Assembly: GCA_944548615.1 (NCBI GenBank)
Contig: OX155952.1
Coordinates: forward strand, 29,847,458 to 29,911,457
Reading direction: 5' to 3'
Source of the DNA: Micropterix aruncella
Taxonomy: Eukaryota > Arthropoda > Insecta > Lepidoptera > Micropterigidae
DNA length: 64,000 bases
The notes below the pieces were generated by a model, which was given only the letters and a program-made list of their open reading frames with translations, ran no database searches and was not told the origin of the DNA. Of the stretch, positions 23,470-36,574 are shown piece by piece. Both the position numbers and the translations under genes were made by a program. Each line of letters opens with the position of its first letter. Position 1 is the stretch's first letter.

Positions 23470-24433
23470 TGGAAAGCAAACGCCCGAAATAAGGCGGAAT
23501 GGAAAAAGATTTTTCGGCGCTAATGATGATGACAGAGGTTTACTCCTATTATACAAAATTAGTTATAAAAAAATAATTTCTATATTAAAATCAACAATTG
23601 TGGCTTTGATATTCGGTTCGTGACTACAACGAAAGTAATTAAGGCGCGGAGACTTTTAAAGTGTACTTAAATATATTACTTGCTCAGTTTTAAAACAAGC
23701 CTACTGAAGCAATTTTAATTAAACAGTGAGCATCTGGGATTAAACGGTTTTATGGGGATTTAGAATAAGATTTTTTTTTAATTAAAGTGCTTGCAACTTC
23801 TTTATTTAGAAGAGACTGCTTAGTAAATATAAAAGAGAATTACATTTTAAGCAATCATATTTAAATATTGAGGGTTGAGCGCAGGACTAACACGCGCCGT
23901 TAGAAATAGAACCTTATATGAAATTCCCATTGGAAAAAACTGATATCCATAACAATCCACCGACAACAACTTTTGGGTTGCAACAACACAATAATTATGC
24001 GTAACTCCTACATAAACAGCGCCTTAACCAAGGAAGACTCCATTTTTTTATAATATCAATTTAATATGTAATGATATGAAAATATATTTTCTAATTTATT
24101 GGTTTGATAATATAAGATTAAAATGGTTACAAAATTCTTATAGTAAAATAATAAAACAAACAAAATAATCATTACATAATCAAAGTAGTACTTAGTAAAT
24201 AATTATAAAATACATCGAAATACAAAATATTACGTAATAAAAATAAAAATCTGAATTCGGTCTAGTATACCTACATATAGGTAATATATACTGTCAGAGA
24301 TGTGAGGGTATGTACATTATGTGTTTATAAATGCGTTGCTATTTTTAAAATGAAATAATATAAATCAAGGATTTATAATTTGAAGTGTCGAATGTAAGAT
24401 AACCAAGCATGACATTGCTATTGTCTAAGCTTG
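23470..24433. other. Unassigned AT-rich sequence
   Basis: No gene or family recognised. Confidence 0.45.
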
Positions 24434-24435
24434 TA

Positions 24436-24869
24436 CACTGAGAAAAATATTGGATTGATTCTTACATGACCATTTTGTTATTACGGTTTTATACAGAATA
24501 ACGATGTTTCAAATCGTATTTTTGTTGAATTACAAGGAATATGTAATTCTTGAAAATGTTGAAACTCTATTACTCGATCACATGTATCAACATTTACGGA
24601 AATAACAGTATAATGTATTTTAAACATGATTCTTATATACTATAACCGTACGTATACTACTACATGCTGTCATGTTAGTCGAGATCCCAAGGTCGCGACG
24701 TAATGAAATAACATTATGTTTTAACATTACGGCACGGTAACTACCGTCACGCCAACACTGTTACTCGTCATGTAATTCCATACGTATGGACTATAGTCCG
24801 TGTTATTTACGTAATCCTTGTTGAAGCATGCGTATTTCCGTGTATTATAACGTTATATTTTTCTCGGTG
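24436..24869 (+). mobile_element. MITE, copy 2, complete, TA-flanked
   Basis: Terminal inverted repeats CACTGAGAAAAATAT (24436-24450) and ATATTTTTCTCGGTG (24855-24869) differ at one base. TA dinucleotides flank both sides (24434-24435, 24870-24871). The body matches 9542-9935. No transposase frame. The TA target suggests Tc1/mariner-type mobilisation. Confidence 0.75.
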
Positions 24870-24997
24870 TATTGTTACGAAAAGGCGACTGAGGTGAACT
24901 GATCGATGCCAGAAGCCTAGGGCGCCAGATACGAACTGATCACTCTGCCCGGGGACACAAACTCGGTATACTGTGCCGGGGGTGCGTACGTGAATGG

Positions 24998-25034
24998 CTC
25001 GCAGTCCACAGTATATATACCAGACCACAGTATA
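24998..25034. repeat. Two direct copies of a 19-bp unit
   Basis: CCACAGTATATATACCAGA occurs twice head to tail, next to the left end of the inverted repeat 25012-25397. Confidence 0.75.
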
Positions 25035-25397
25035 TATACCAGACAGTATCTTCTCTTAGAACAAAATTGAAATCGAAGCAAGTGACGTCAGAAATCTTAA
25101 GGGCTACCCCAAATCGTAATATGATTACTTGTCTTCTTCTTGAAGCATCGTCCCGGCCACATTTACGGTGCCCCGGCGAAGCAGATGCTATTATGCTACC
25201 CATTTGTTCTGAGAATACCATATGGCGTCGACTCGTAAATCTCCATCAAAAAGTAATAGTAAGAGCGGACACAAACTGCGCCTACAGCGCATCACAGGCC
25301 ACAGCCCACAGCGCCGTAACTATGGGCCTAAGGACGCGACATGTCTTACCCCTCGCCCCACTTCCGTCGCACCCTCTTCCCGCATTGCCTTGTAGCT
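25012..25397 (+). repeat. Dispersed repeat, copy 2 (inverted partner of the window start)
   Basis: Inverted match to 1-336 over essentially its full length, with substitutions and a roughly 35-bp local length difference. The longest frame (25067-25402) is not preserved in the other copy. Confidence 0.75.
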
Positions 25398-25399
25398 CG

Positions 25400-26885
25400 T
25401 GAGTGAACTTACTGGGTGTTATTATAATGTGCCACGGCTATGCCAAAAACAGTTTGCACAAAGAGCACCAACCCCAGGCAGACATGGAGTCTGAAGTACA
25501 AAGATAGAGTCTAGCGTATTTTCCTGCCAGTCGATTGGCTGTAGAGTCTAACATTTCACAAGCTGAGCATACATCGGCATCACCGCGTTCGCATTCGCGA
25601 GTGCCGGTTGAATAGTCCTCTGTGCCTTTCGTGAAATGGATTCTCCCGCATGTCGTGCTTTCATATCCGCTCCACTGCAGCGCGCTCCGAGCGAGCCAGA
25701 ATTCCCCAGTCGCACTTTGCCCCTATTCTAATGCGAAACGTTTCATTTTTTGCAGGTAAAACTACTTTCTTTCCGTGCCGCAATGGAGTAATTACACACA
25801 TTCACCGACTCGGGCTATGCAGCCTTTGATTACATCCAGCAATTTGTTTCTTTGGCGCACGTGCATGTAAGTGTTTCGAGATATTTTAAAAGCAGCCAAG
25901 TCAAGTCGGTTGGGGGATCGTTTGTTTTATTATAATAACACGTTTAATTGCCAAAGTATAGACATGTCATTTTGGGGTGGCGAAAACTGTGTGATAAGTA
26001 AATTTAATGTATTGGTTATCAAAGTTACCTTGTGGGCGATATAAAGTAATATTAGAATCAGAATCAATTGTTATTGCCTTAAGTTGGTTGCCTTATTGTA
26101 TGAATACATCGTTTATTGCCTTAAGTTAAGTCCTAATATTATTAGATACATTTTTTTTTCTCTCTTTTAACATATGTAGTTTAAAGTATGCACAAGCCAC
26201 TATTTTCTTGGTACGCTTGCCTTAGTACGGGCGTAGGCCTAGTTAGGCAGCGTTGATCTAAAGAAGGACTGGGCTGCGGTACTCTCTTTTTTGCTACTAT
26301 TTACAACGGAGCCTCTAATGATAATATGTAATGTACTATAGTTTTAAAAAATGCGCATTTCTTTAAATAAATAAATAAATACATAAATAAACGTAAATAA
26401 ATACATTGTATATATAGTATATCTTAGATTTGACAATCAGATCAATATGGAAATAAAAATGAATATGACATTTAGGGAATTCAAAAATAAATTAAAGAAA
26501 TTGTCATCGAATCATGACAGACTAACTATTAATACATCAAATGTTAGAAATAATAGTTTAATAAAACTTAGGTGCACAAATTATTAACATATTTTTAAAC
26601 ATGTATGTTGAGTATATTTTAACATTGAACTAACTACCAAAAATTATTTGACTTCGTTGACAATGAATTTATTTTTTTTGACTAGATATTTTTATAATAA
26701 ATCCTATATTACTTTTAACATATATTAAATATTAATGACTGTTTCTTTCTTTTCTCACGTATAACTTTATTTATATTATTTAATCGAATTTTATATTATT
26801 GCCGATTATATAATGGAATTGCATTTTATTTATAATATAGTATATATAATAATATATAATATTATCTTTTAATATTTATTATTAT
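25400..26885. other. Unassigned, with LINE-like debris at the right
   Basis: A 3'-tail-like AAATAAATAAATAAATACAT run lies at 26365-26385. A short frame at 26447-26586 (TFREFKNKLKKL) has the look of an RT C-terminus but is too short to rely on. Confidence 0.35.
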
Positions 26886-26889
26886 TATT

Positions 26890-27135
26890 TTGAAGACCAC
26901 ATTTTAGGGCAATTTAGTGTTATTAGCTTTTTACTAAAACTTGGACATTTGTAAGCAATCAAGCAATCAAGCAAACTTTATTGTAATATTAGAGTCCTAT
27001 CCACCTTAGAACGGGCTAGTCCCAGTTGGGTGACAGAATCAAATAAGCAAAAGGTTAAGGTTTTGCCATTCGGTTCCTGTTATTTTTGTAAGCAAATCAA
27101 CGTTTTATAGTAATTAATTCTTAAATAAATAAATA
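26890..27135 (+). mobile_element. Non-LTR retrotransposon 3' tail (family D), copy 1
   Basis: Shares AGAACGGGCTAGTCCCAGTT, AAGGTTTTGCCATTCGGTTC and an AATAAATAAATAC tail with 40472-40640, and matches 46655-46885 in inverted orientation, including the upstream ACATTTTAGGGCAATTTAGT segment. No coding part remains. Confidence 0.75.
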
Positions 27136-27139
27136 CATA

Positions 27140-28670
27140 ATATTTTGAACGTCAAAAGACAATAATACTTAGAACCTACATTAATTTTTATATTATATCT
27201 ATTTTACGACAGATTTTAATAATACGAGTAGTAATAGAAACATCTTTATTGTTTTTCATACAATGAGCGGGCATATTACTCATGATAATCTCTTAAAGTC
27301 TCGCCAATTACGGTGACAGCAATTTATTCTTATTCTATGGTGCAAAACTAATTATACACTAATTATATTAAAATTAAAACAAATTGTACTCAATTACTCG
27401 GAAGGAAAGAAAAAACCAGCGCAAACAATGTAATTAATAGTACGTACAATCCAAAATCGAAGCGATACAACAGTAGTACTAAATAATTATAAAATAAATC
27501 CAAATACAAAATATTTCGGAAATAAAAAAATAACTATGGGTTTTATCTGTCCTATATACTTTTCCATGTCGATATCCGAAAATAAAGTGTTCTTGACTGC
27601 TTTATCCTTCGCGGTTTTGCCGCGGCCTTGACCAACAACCTAGACTTATTATAGTTCTAGCATTGACATTACGCGATATCATTCTCATCGTGGCCTACAA
27701 TGAAAATTCCTCCCGTCACGTCATGCCCCACATCGAGTAATTTATAAAACGAGTAATTTATAAAATAATATTATTAAATTGTTCCACTTCCTATGCGCGT
27801 TGCGTTGCGAAACGCGCTCAATTTTGTCACCGTTTGTCACGTGTGCGTGTTATAAACACGTACGACCGTTAATACTCTCAAATGAGTGTCGTTATTTCAT
27901 GCCCTGGCTCGACGCACCAAATTACTTTTACATGTCACCAATTAAACGAGTCAGTAATTGTGTTAATTTTGACACATCGCTGTTTATTGGAAATGCCGTA
28001 TACTATAGAGTTCATAATAACGTTTTGAATTTTACATAATTAAAATAGCCTTGTAGCTGAGTCGGTTTTACACGCCATCTGCCACGATCTCTATGTATGA
28101 TGATTATGATTAAGGTGAATATTTCGCATGGCACACATACCTCCCGTCTTGGACTGGACCAAATATGACATAAATTATATCAACGCGTGTAATTTCATCT
28201 CAATAAACATGCGTCTTGATTTATACGCGCCACCGTCGCGCGCCGTCTTCAGTAATTCACTGTCATCTCTCGAGGACGTCCTCATAGAATGCTAATTTTA
28301 TGTATGACGACTTCAGTCAATTTCACACAGTCCTATAGAGGCAATTGCGTAATGCCTAATGAGATGCGTGCCGGCACGCGCACTACAGTAATTACCGCGG
28401 CTTCAAACACCAACGAAACAAACGCGCTATATTTTTTTTCGACGGCCGCATCGTCGAGGTCAAGTGCCCGACCCGACGAGTCTACTGTGCCGAAGTCGCA
28501 CTGTGTGTTAAACCAATTTATCTGGTCTAAAGTCTATATAGTAAAACTGGTCACAGGCATCGGTTTATTGGTTACTAATATAACCAGGACATCGTGCTAA
28601 TCAGTGCACGTACGCTCGCAAAACAGTTTTAAAAATTCATGAATTTATAGGCATTTCTTTAGTTCAGTAG
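27140..28670. other. Unassigned sequence
   Basis: Frames at 27779-28039 and 28289-28600 are open but have no recognised domain, no partner copy and no splice evidence; they are left uncalled. Confidence 0.4.
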
Positions 28671-28680
28671 AATAAAATAG

Positions 28681-28775
28681 GGATTTTGCTTCATTCTACA
28701 TTTTACAAAAAGGGATTTTGCTTCAACCTACAAAATAAAAAATGGATTTTGCTTCATTATTGCTTCGTTTTTAAA
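28681..28775. repeat. Short minisatellite, three units of 31-32 bp
   Basis: GGATTTTGCTTCA begins at 28681, 28713 and 28744, followed by similar A-rich spacers. Confidence 0.75.
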
Positions 28776-28779
28776 ATGA

Positions 28780-29725
28780 ACAAATGAAATATGTCAACTC
28801 ATCCAGGAGTGCTCCTAAGACGGTAAACCGAATTTACAAGGGGGCATATTTAAAGTTGATGAGCACCTGGCTTCAAAAAAGGACGGGAAAGGTAAATCAA
28901 CATCGATCTGATATAACAAAATAGAAAGGCGAAGATCTTGGATTGTGAGGGTATTAATAGCACAGTATACCCCAACTGTAGTAATAGTATTTTTTGTCTT
29001 TGTGACATCTTGTGTATTGTGGATCTATTTGTCTTGCATGTTGTTTGATATTTACTTGTATCTTGCATTTACTCTTATCTAGCTTCCGTCTCCGTTTCAT
29101 CTATTTTATGTATTTCCTGCAATGTTTTCCACATGTTGACTTGTGCCAATTCTTCCCATTCCTCTTTCGTTTTGTCAAAGTATCCCACGTCATGATCAAT
29201 AGAATGGTATAGGCGGTATTCGCAGAATGGTATTCGCTCTTATACTTAGTTAATTTACCCAAAATTTGATCAAACCCCTTTTATACATTCATTATAGAAT
29301 TGAATAAAGTTCCCACCGTGCGAAGTCTTCTATACCGGGACGTAGTCGTGACGTCTTTGCTCGAAAACCCAATCGAGTTCCCCGCCTTGGCCGAAGTGCG
29401 TGCTTTGCTCGAAGCGAAAGCGGCGAACATCAGACGAGGCTTATCAATCAGTTGTATGTAACCCCGTGGCAATCTTATAAGTCGTATCTACTTGAGACCT
29501 GGCGGCACAACGGAAAGAAAGTTTATCGTACTATACTATAGCTATACTATACTATACTATAAAACAGAAGAGAGCGACGTCTACTTAAAGATGCCGCTAT
29601 CCAGCAGTAGAAGGCTAGGACGAAGAAGAAGTATAGACACTATTCAAAATTGATGAAAACACTTGACGTATACGGTACAGCAAACTAGCCCATAATCATT
29701 AGACCATGATGAAATGAGAGAAATA
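28780..29725. other. Unassigned; contains a TATAC microsatellite
   Basis: A CTATACTATAC-type microsatellite lies at about 29532-29560. No gene recognised. Confidence 0.4.
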
Positions 29726-29749
29726 ATGTGTGCGAGTGTGTGGTTTGTT

Positions 29750-29939
29750 GTTTTCCCAAAAACTTGGCAATAGCCAGGTGAAAACCATTTACGAGCACCC
29801 AACAGGTTTTTGTGGACCAGACCATGAGCATTTCACGGATAAGGAGTGGTACAGCCTCTTCAAAAATGGCCGCACGTTAGTGGACAGTGAACTACGTCCC
29901 GGTAGGCCCTCAACAAGCGGAAATGCAATGTCATTTTAG
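29750..29939 (+). pseudogene. Mariner-type (SETMAR-like) transposase HTH fragment
   Basis: The frame contains EHFTDKEWYSLFKNGRT then VDSELRPGRPSTS, the recognition helix and the GRP-S/T-S hinge of mariner-type HTH_48 domains. It ends at a stop after 69 codons; no DDE catalytic part follows. Remnant only. Confidence 0.65.
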
Positions 29940-29944
29940 TTATT

Positions 29945-31305
29945 CAGCATCCCGCATTATATCAGGCTCTACTCCCTGGAAATGGTTCGTATTATTTTAA
30001 GCTTATCCCTCGAGTCGATAATGCAGCTGAAAGGGACCGAGGAAGACTTTATGCATAATACATTAAACCCGTTCCGGAAGAGCGTTCCAATCGAAACTGC
30101 TAGGAGCAGTGTGAGCATTACCACGAACTACGGACACTACTTTGTAGGCGATAAGAGTAGATTTAGAGTAAAATAAGTGTACTTTTTTATTATTTACTGG
30201 AAACATACAGCGTTCTAAGGGAATATAGTAGTAAAGATAATAATTAAAGGTCTTAAAATATTTTCGCATATCACACAGTTACAGGCTTTGACAAATAGAA
30301 AATATATCACAAGATAATGGGATTAAAAATTTAAATAATACATTGGTTTGGTTCTATTCATACATTTAGTGTACGTGTTTTGTGGGTATTTGTGGTGTTT
30401 TGTCTGTACGCTTGTTGCGTGTTCTGTGGGTGTACGCTTAGGGTGTTTCTTTGGTTTTTTAGGGCGTGTCTAGCTGTTTGTGTGTTTTTATTGTGGTTGC
30501 GGGTGTGCTAATGTGTGTATGTGTATTTATATGTATATGTGTAATATATAGTGTGTATTGTAATATAGTGTGTATTTATATGTTTGTATTGTATGTGTAT
30601 GTGTATTTGCTATAGGAGAGAAAGGATTATTAGTTAATCTCATCGAAGACTTGTTTTCTTCCTTTAACTTCCATGGAAAAATATCTAGCGATAGGTAAAG
30701 TAAATCTAAAAATCATTTCAAAATGAAATATTTTTGCCGATATTGGGTATTTTTTGAACAGTGCGATTTATCACGTGGACGAGGTGTAATATTATTTATT
30801 GTTGTGGCACGTAATGTTATACAGACTGAGTAGTATCTGAGGTGTATACTTCTCTAACGAATTCTTCTCGCTGTCTTTTGATTAATACCCACAGATTGGC
30901 GTCTCTCAAATGTTTCGATGCTCGTGCCGTTCGTTTTTTTCACCTTGACCGTTAAGTACGCTTCGCTTGAAATACCGCGGCATACGTCAGTCAGTGCTTA
31001 TCGATCAACGGCAGCCTCATTACCATCTCTCGCTCGGGTGAAAGCACGGCGCAAAAAATACGTTTGATATTTACGTCATCTTTGGATTCGACAGCTTTTG
31101 CCCTATCTGATTCATCATTTTATTTTTTCGCGCAGAATCCGGAATGATAGCAGTTCCGGGCACGGCCCATCGTCTCTATTCCGACGGGGCTATAACTTTT
31201 AGATTAAACGTAAAAAAGCTGTGATTCGGCACCGTCCCTCGCGCGCACGTGTGTAATAATATGAACGGATGCCTGTTTTAGATTCGCCGGGGCATCGGGC
31301 GCGGC
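29945..31305. other. Unassigned, with a TG-rich low-complexity tract
   Basis: The tract at about 30360-30610 is rich in TGTGTGTATGTG and GTATTTATATG. The region 30930-31310 is less repetitive and could be unique sequence, but no exon is recognisable. Confidence 0.45.
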
Positions 31306-31310
31306 AGCAA

Positions 31311-31934
31311 CGTGTTACGAAAGGCAATCATTTCGGGCATCAGTTTACATTTTCGTAACAGTACGCTTCTAAACTATGTTCAGTTATAGATAGATAGATA
31401 GGTGAATATTACGTTCTTACCTATGAAGTTTCCGTTCTATAAAGCCAATTAGGGGCCAATTTTTTTTACTTTAATACTTCAGAGTGCTCTAACTTCGAAG
31501 AATATGGACCAATTACTCAGGATGCAAACAGTTTCGGACTAAAATACTCTTTTTCTTCCGTTGGTTCCCATTCCGTCTTATCTATAGTGCTTTAACTTCG
31601 AAAAAGATAGACCAAATACTTAGGATGTATAAAGTTCCAGACGAAAATATTCTTCTTCTTCCGTGGGTTACTATCTCGCCTTATCGAGAGTGCTTTAATA
31701 GATACCCAAGTACTCAGGATGTATGAAGTTTAGGAAGATTTTTTTTCTTCTTTCGATATTCTTCTTCTTTCGTGGATTCCTATCCCGCCTTATCTAGAGT
31801 GCTTCAATAGAAACGTGCTACGAAAGGCAATCATTTCGGGCATCAGTTTAATTTTTCGTACCAATACGCTTCTAAACTATGTTCAGTTATAGATATGTAG
31901 ATGATATGAATATAAAGTTTCCGTTCTATAAAGG
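31311..31934. repeat. Direct-repeat cassette enclosing a 103-109-bp tandem array
   Basis: Outer direct repeats 31311-31444 and 31814-31934 both contain AAAGGCAATCATTTCGGGCA and TTCCGTTCTATAAAG. Between them, units begin at 31481, 31584, 31687 and 31796 (AGAGTGCT-TAACTTCG type, each ending near CCGTCTTATCT). Spacing is 103, 103 and 109 bp. Confidence 0.75.
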
Positions 31935-31939
31935 CAAAA

Positions 31940-34900
31940 AGGTCAAAAACTTTGTATGAAATATATATATTTAATTAATAGAAATATTAAACCCTATTAT
32001 CTATGCAGATTTGTCATTTTATTGGAAGTTGCTTAATTCCTCTGCTGTAAAACTCTTGTGGACCAATAAATGCTTTAAAGGCGTTTTTCACCGACTCTTT
32101 AATCCTATTTTTTGCCTTGTAAAAATTTATCTGGAAAAATGGATCTTTATTGGAGCAAGGTCTGCCAAGTACGATGGATGACCGAGAGTCTCAAGCCGCA
32201 ACTCCTGCAACTTTGAGACTGTTTGCAGTGAAGTCTGCGGTTATGCATTGTCGTGCAGAAGCCGTGGCGATTAGCGATTTACCAGGCTCGGTCGTTTAAT
32301 CACGAGCTTCTCCATCATTGTTTGCAGTTTTTAAAATTACACGTTTACGGTAACTGTATAGCAAGACCGCAAGAAGCCGTAATAGAAAATACCTGCGATC
32401 TCATTTTGAAAATAATGGAAATGTTCAACTTTTCCATGAACGAAAATTTACGGGCAAAAACTAACGACGAAAGACAAATAAACAGCTGATTTTTAAATTG
32501 GAACAACGTGGCTTTGAATTAAAATTTTGCCAAAAAAACTCAAACCGAGTTCAAAGTGGCCAGTGTGAAAAAACGGCAATTACATGGGCAAGGTCCTAAA
32601 AGAATTTTTTTATTGCATATTTTAAGACAACATACAACATGCGGACTTATTGCTTAAATTAGAATCGGTTACAACCAACCTTAGTGGAATTAAAGAAATT
32701 TAGGTGCCAGTAGAATAAAATGAACAAAAATACTGAATACTTATCCAAATGTATTCAAATAACAAAAATGGCATTTTTAAAAAACATATTTAAGATTTAA
32801 ACAATACCTATACGCATGGAGTAGAGGACAGAAGAGGATGGGATGAGACGTAAGATAACTAGGAATTTAGGGGCACGAAATGCTTTTTCAGAAACAGTTC
32901 AAAAGTAGAAACCGTTGGTGCGTTTCTAATATTGGATAGGAGCTGTCTCTATAGTCTAGCTGCATGAACTGTGAAAGAATATGAAAAAAAAAGGAATTAT
33001 GATTAGGAATTTTAACTATCCTGACTGGAACGGAGCAATTTTAGAGACCTGACTAACGGAGTGGAAGATTATGACTTCTGAAGTGAGTAAATTTTTCGCT
33101 AAGGAAGTAGGGGTGGGACTGTCGAGGATGTTATAAAGAAGGAAAAGAATATGCAGGTTTCTATGTTCACGTATTCGAAGCCAATGAAGTCTGCTTCTTT
33201 ACACAGAGACGTGATAAAATGTTCTCGCATTGTAGATATACCTAACGCCACATTTTGCAGCCATTTCAGTGACGTTAAGGACGTTCAGTTCAGTTAATTG
33301 ATTTCAGTATTTTTTGTAATATATGTCATTCTATATTGGTAGCAATATCAACTATACATTATATAATTAAATTAATACAATCACGAATGCTATTTTGTTG
33401 CAATTATCTTTCAATGAAAGCTTTCTCCGAACAATTCATCAATGCAGTAGTAGCACCTTTTTAAGAAACATTCTTGTAATCTACATTAGAAGATATTAAC
33501 CGCCCTACCTATACGAACGTACGTAATACGTCAGTTATATTATTGCCCGAACAAAACAGCCGTATCACGTGAGTTCGAGTACATAAGCAAAAAAAAAAAA
33601 AGCCGAAACCCACAAAGCGTACGTGATGCGTCAAATTGTTTCTACGATTCTAAATACATACAGGATAATAAACTGTTATATCAGCCGCACTCAGTCTGTT
33701 GTAAATGTATGGCCCAATGGCCAATGACATATATATGATAAACAATAAGTGAATAAACAAAATAAATAAATAGATAGATAAATAAATGATTTCGTCAATG
33801 TATGGCTCACCACACTAAGGGAGTCCCCGTGACTTTTTGGTTATCCATGCACAATTTTGTTCTTCGATATTTTTTTGGGCTCTTAAATGCGAACCTTGCC
33901 CCATTCATTTTAAAGATGAATGAAAGTGGTATAATTCTTAATCAACGGTACACGTCTCTCATGGACGTCTCACAGCGGACAATCCGTTTCTGAAGGACGA
34001 AAGCGCTTTGGCGATCTGCTTCAGTAGACCACATCTCTACGCCGTACATTAAGAGGAAATAAGCGTATGCATAATAAGATCGCATGAGAGTTTCGGGAGT
34101 GAGAGTCGCCACAAAACATACAAGCCTTGATACTAAGTGCCAACAAACGTGCTAGGTGCCGCATACATTTGTGCCGCGCTGTCCACTCATCGGATGCTTT
34201 GGATATACCTAGCTCTCGTCGGACACCTCTTTGTCGGCCGCCCGGAACAAATTTCGATCGCTTTTTACCACCATCCGTCATTGCCAAGCACGCGGTGTTC
34301 ACACTGGCTGAACATGACCGTGTACTTTTCGAAAAAAAAACTGATTCCAACGCAATGATGCAAAGCGGCGTGTTTTTAGGGGACCGCTGCTGATTCTTAC
34401 GAAATTCAATCATAGTAGTAGTTTACTTCAAATAAAACTAAAAATATTACACTGTTTCTTCTTCTACTAGTGCTACTCTGCTTTTGATCAACACAGCGTT
34501 GTGGTGGATTGCTGACACATTTAAGATGTTTTTTTCATTGGATATATTTACACAATGATTTAAACAATTTCTGTTCCTCACGAACATCTCACGAGTATCC
34601 CTAACCTTGAAAGTCACTAAAAGTCAACCAAATTAAACCCAAATTAAACCTTTGGTTCATCGTGCTCCCTTTGCCTAGGTAACAGCAGTGAGACTTTTGT
34701 CTGGCAAGTTAAGTCTTGGAAACGTCGTCGATGAGTTGATGACCTTGTCGTAGATTGACTTTATCGATTGATACTTGTTTCTAAAATTTCTACCGTTTCA
34801 GATTTCCAATAACGTCTCGATACACCCAAGTAGTGCTCATCCGATGTATTGCCTTCTATATCGATATTTATTTGATTGGGAAGCGGTTGTTCCTTCGTCT

Positions 34901-36165
34901 GAAAAATAAACGAGTCGGCATCACGTGAAACCGAAAAACCTCACCATTAGTAAAATATTCCGAATTGTATTACATTAAATTATATAGATATGGATAGGTT
35001 TAAAGTACTTTCTGATTAAAGTCTCATTTTGACTCTTTTAGAGGGTTCATCAGCTTACTCACTTAGAAATTGACCCAGCGATATGTTATCTTAATAATCC
35101 TAATTTAAAAAAACATAAAGCGATTTTTAATCGTTTTTTCGATAAATCACCTCATATTACTCATAAGAAGTTTATTAACTTTAGAACTTTATTAAGTTTT
35201 TTTTATCACATAACACTTAGATAACACTTATCACATAACGCTTTTTTATCACATAGACCTTTGGCTAACATTTGTGATTATATCTTGTATTTTGGTTATG
35301 AAAAGCGTTGTTTTGGCACTTCTGTGTGTATCATCCCCCTTTATCAACGTTTCTATAAACTTAGTCAAATGTAATCAAGTACATTATTTTTATTACCGTT
35401 ATATCGTACAAGACATTATTTTTATTACCATTACAATTCTGACCATTAAATTCTTCATTTTATTACCAAACAAATAAAAAAGTTTGATACCAAGTCTTTT
35501 ATGGACGTTGAAATAAATTTCCTGATTAATAGTCTTGTGATCGTTTCTCTTTGAACAAATTTGTCGTAGATGCTTATCCCAGAAAATCTTTTTAATTCTG
35601 AAATTACGTGTGTCTCTTACTTCTCTTTGTTTTATTCTACGCAAACTCATTCTATTTTCGTCGTTATTGTTTCTTCAGCTTCCTTTTGGGAGTATAAGTG
35701 ATTTCTTTTTGTGTTGTCCCATTTACTAGCGTTAGCCATACACGTGTTACTCTCATATGCACGTTCCGCGCGATAAAAATCCCATCACCTCAGAGGCGTT
35801 CCGGCGAACGCCTCGCTCCGCTGGTATACAAAAGCAACTACCATCAACACTGCCAATAGCGCCCGGCTGCACTACGTCGCTCTATGCATCTCCGCCGAGA
35901 TAAGGACGGTCACACGGGACGAACTATCTGTTCGACGACTCTGTAACGTTCTCATGAAACGATGATACCTTACAATGTAATACAGATGTTTCCACAAACA
36001 TGTCATTTTATATTTCAGGGAATATTTCATGAGATCTACTTTTTGCTTGAACTTCGCAAATAAAAAAGTCAAAATATAATTTCAACTAAAATAATTCATT
36101 GCGTTTGTACATAAAAAAAAAATCTTCGTCAAGATGAAGAAATTTATCTGCAGCCTTGCACACAG
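31940..36165. other. Unassigned AT-rich stretch
   Basis: A LINE-like AATAAATAAATAGATAGATA run lies at 33755-33790. The 130-codon minus frame (34413..34021) overlaps two plus-strand frames, has no recognised domain and looks like old repeat. A GC-rich patch lies at 35780-35900. Nothing else supportable. Confidence 0.4.
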
Positions 36166-36169
36166 AATA

Positions 36170-36570
36170 CGAAGGTAATACGTATTCTACACCCTCTTCT
36201 ATGAAAATAGGCTGAATTCTCAGACTCTGGGTAGGAAACTGGAGGCCTTGGAATGTGAGTTTACAGAAGTATGTTTTGCATTTCGTGGACGGACAGAGTG
36301 TCGAATGTTGAAGCGATGAATTGAATGAAGAAAACATGGAAGTACTCAACACCATCGAAAAATGGATACTCCAATACTTCGGACAGGTAATAAGGGGTTC
36401 AAAATACAGAATACTGCAACTAAGGGAGAATCGAGGGTCGCCGACGACCGGGCAGAAGAACGGCATTATGAACATACGAGAGTGGTATGAACAATGTTCA
36501 ACAACATCTGCGTTTCATAAAGCAGCTTCGAGAGTGAAGATAGCTATGATGATCGCCAACCTTCAATAGA
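36170..36570 (+). pseudogene. RTE-like non-LTR retrotransposon C-terminal fragment
   Basis: Read with frameshifts: LGRKLEALE, then (next frame) CISWTDRVSNVEAM, then FGQVIRGSKYRILQLRENRG and NIREWYEQCSTTSAFHKAA ending in IANLQ and a stop. This order of blocks is characteristic of the C-terminus of RTE-type insect elements. At least two frameshifts; no tail identified. Confidence 0.75.
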
Positions 36571-36574
36571 AGTC

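Noticed and set aside
34021..34413. 130-codon minus-strand frame
   Set aside because: Plus-strand frames of similar length overlap it; no recognised domain; likely old repeat with favourable composition.
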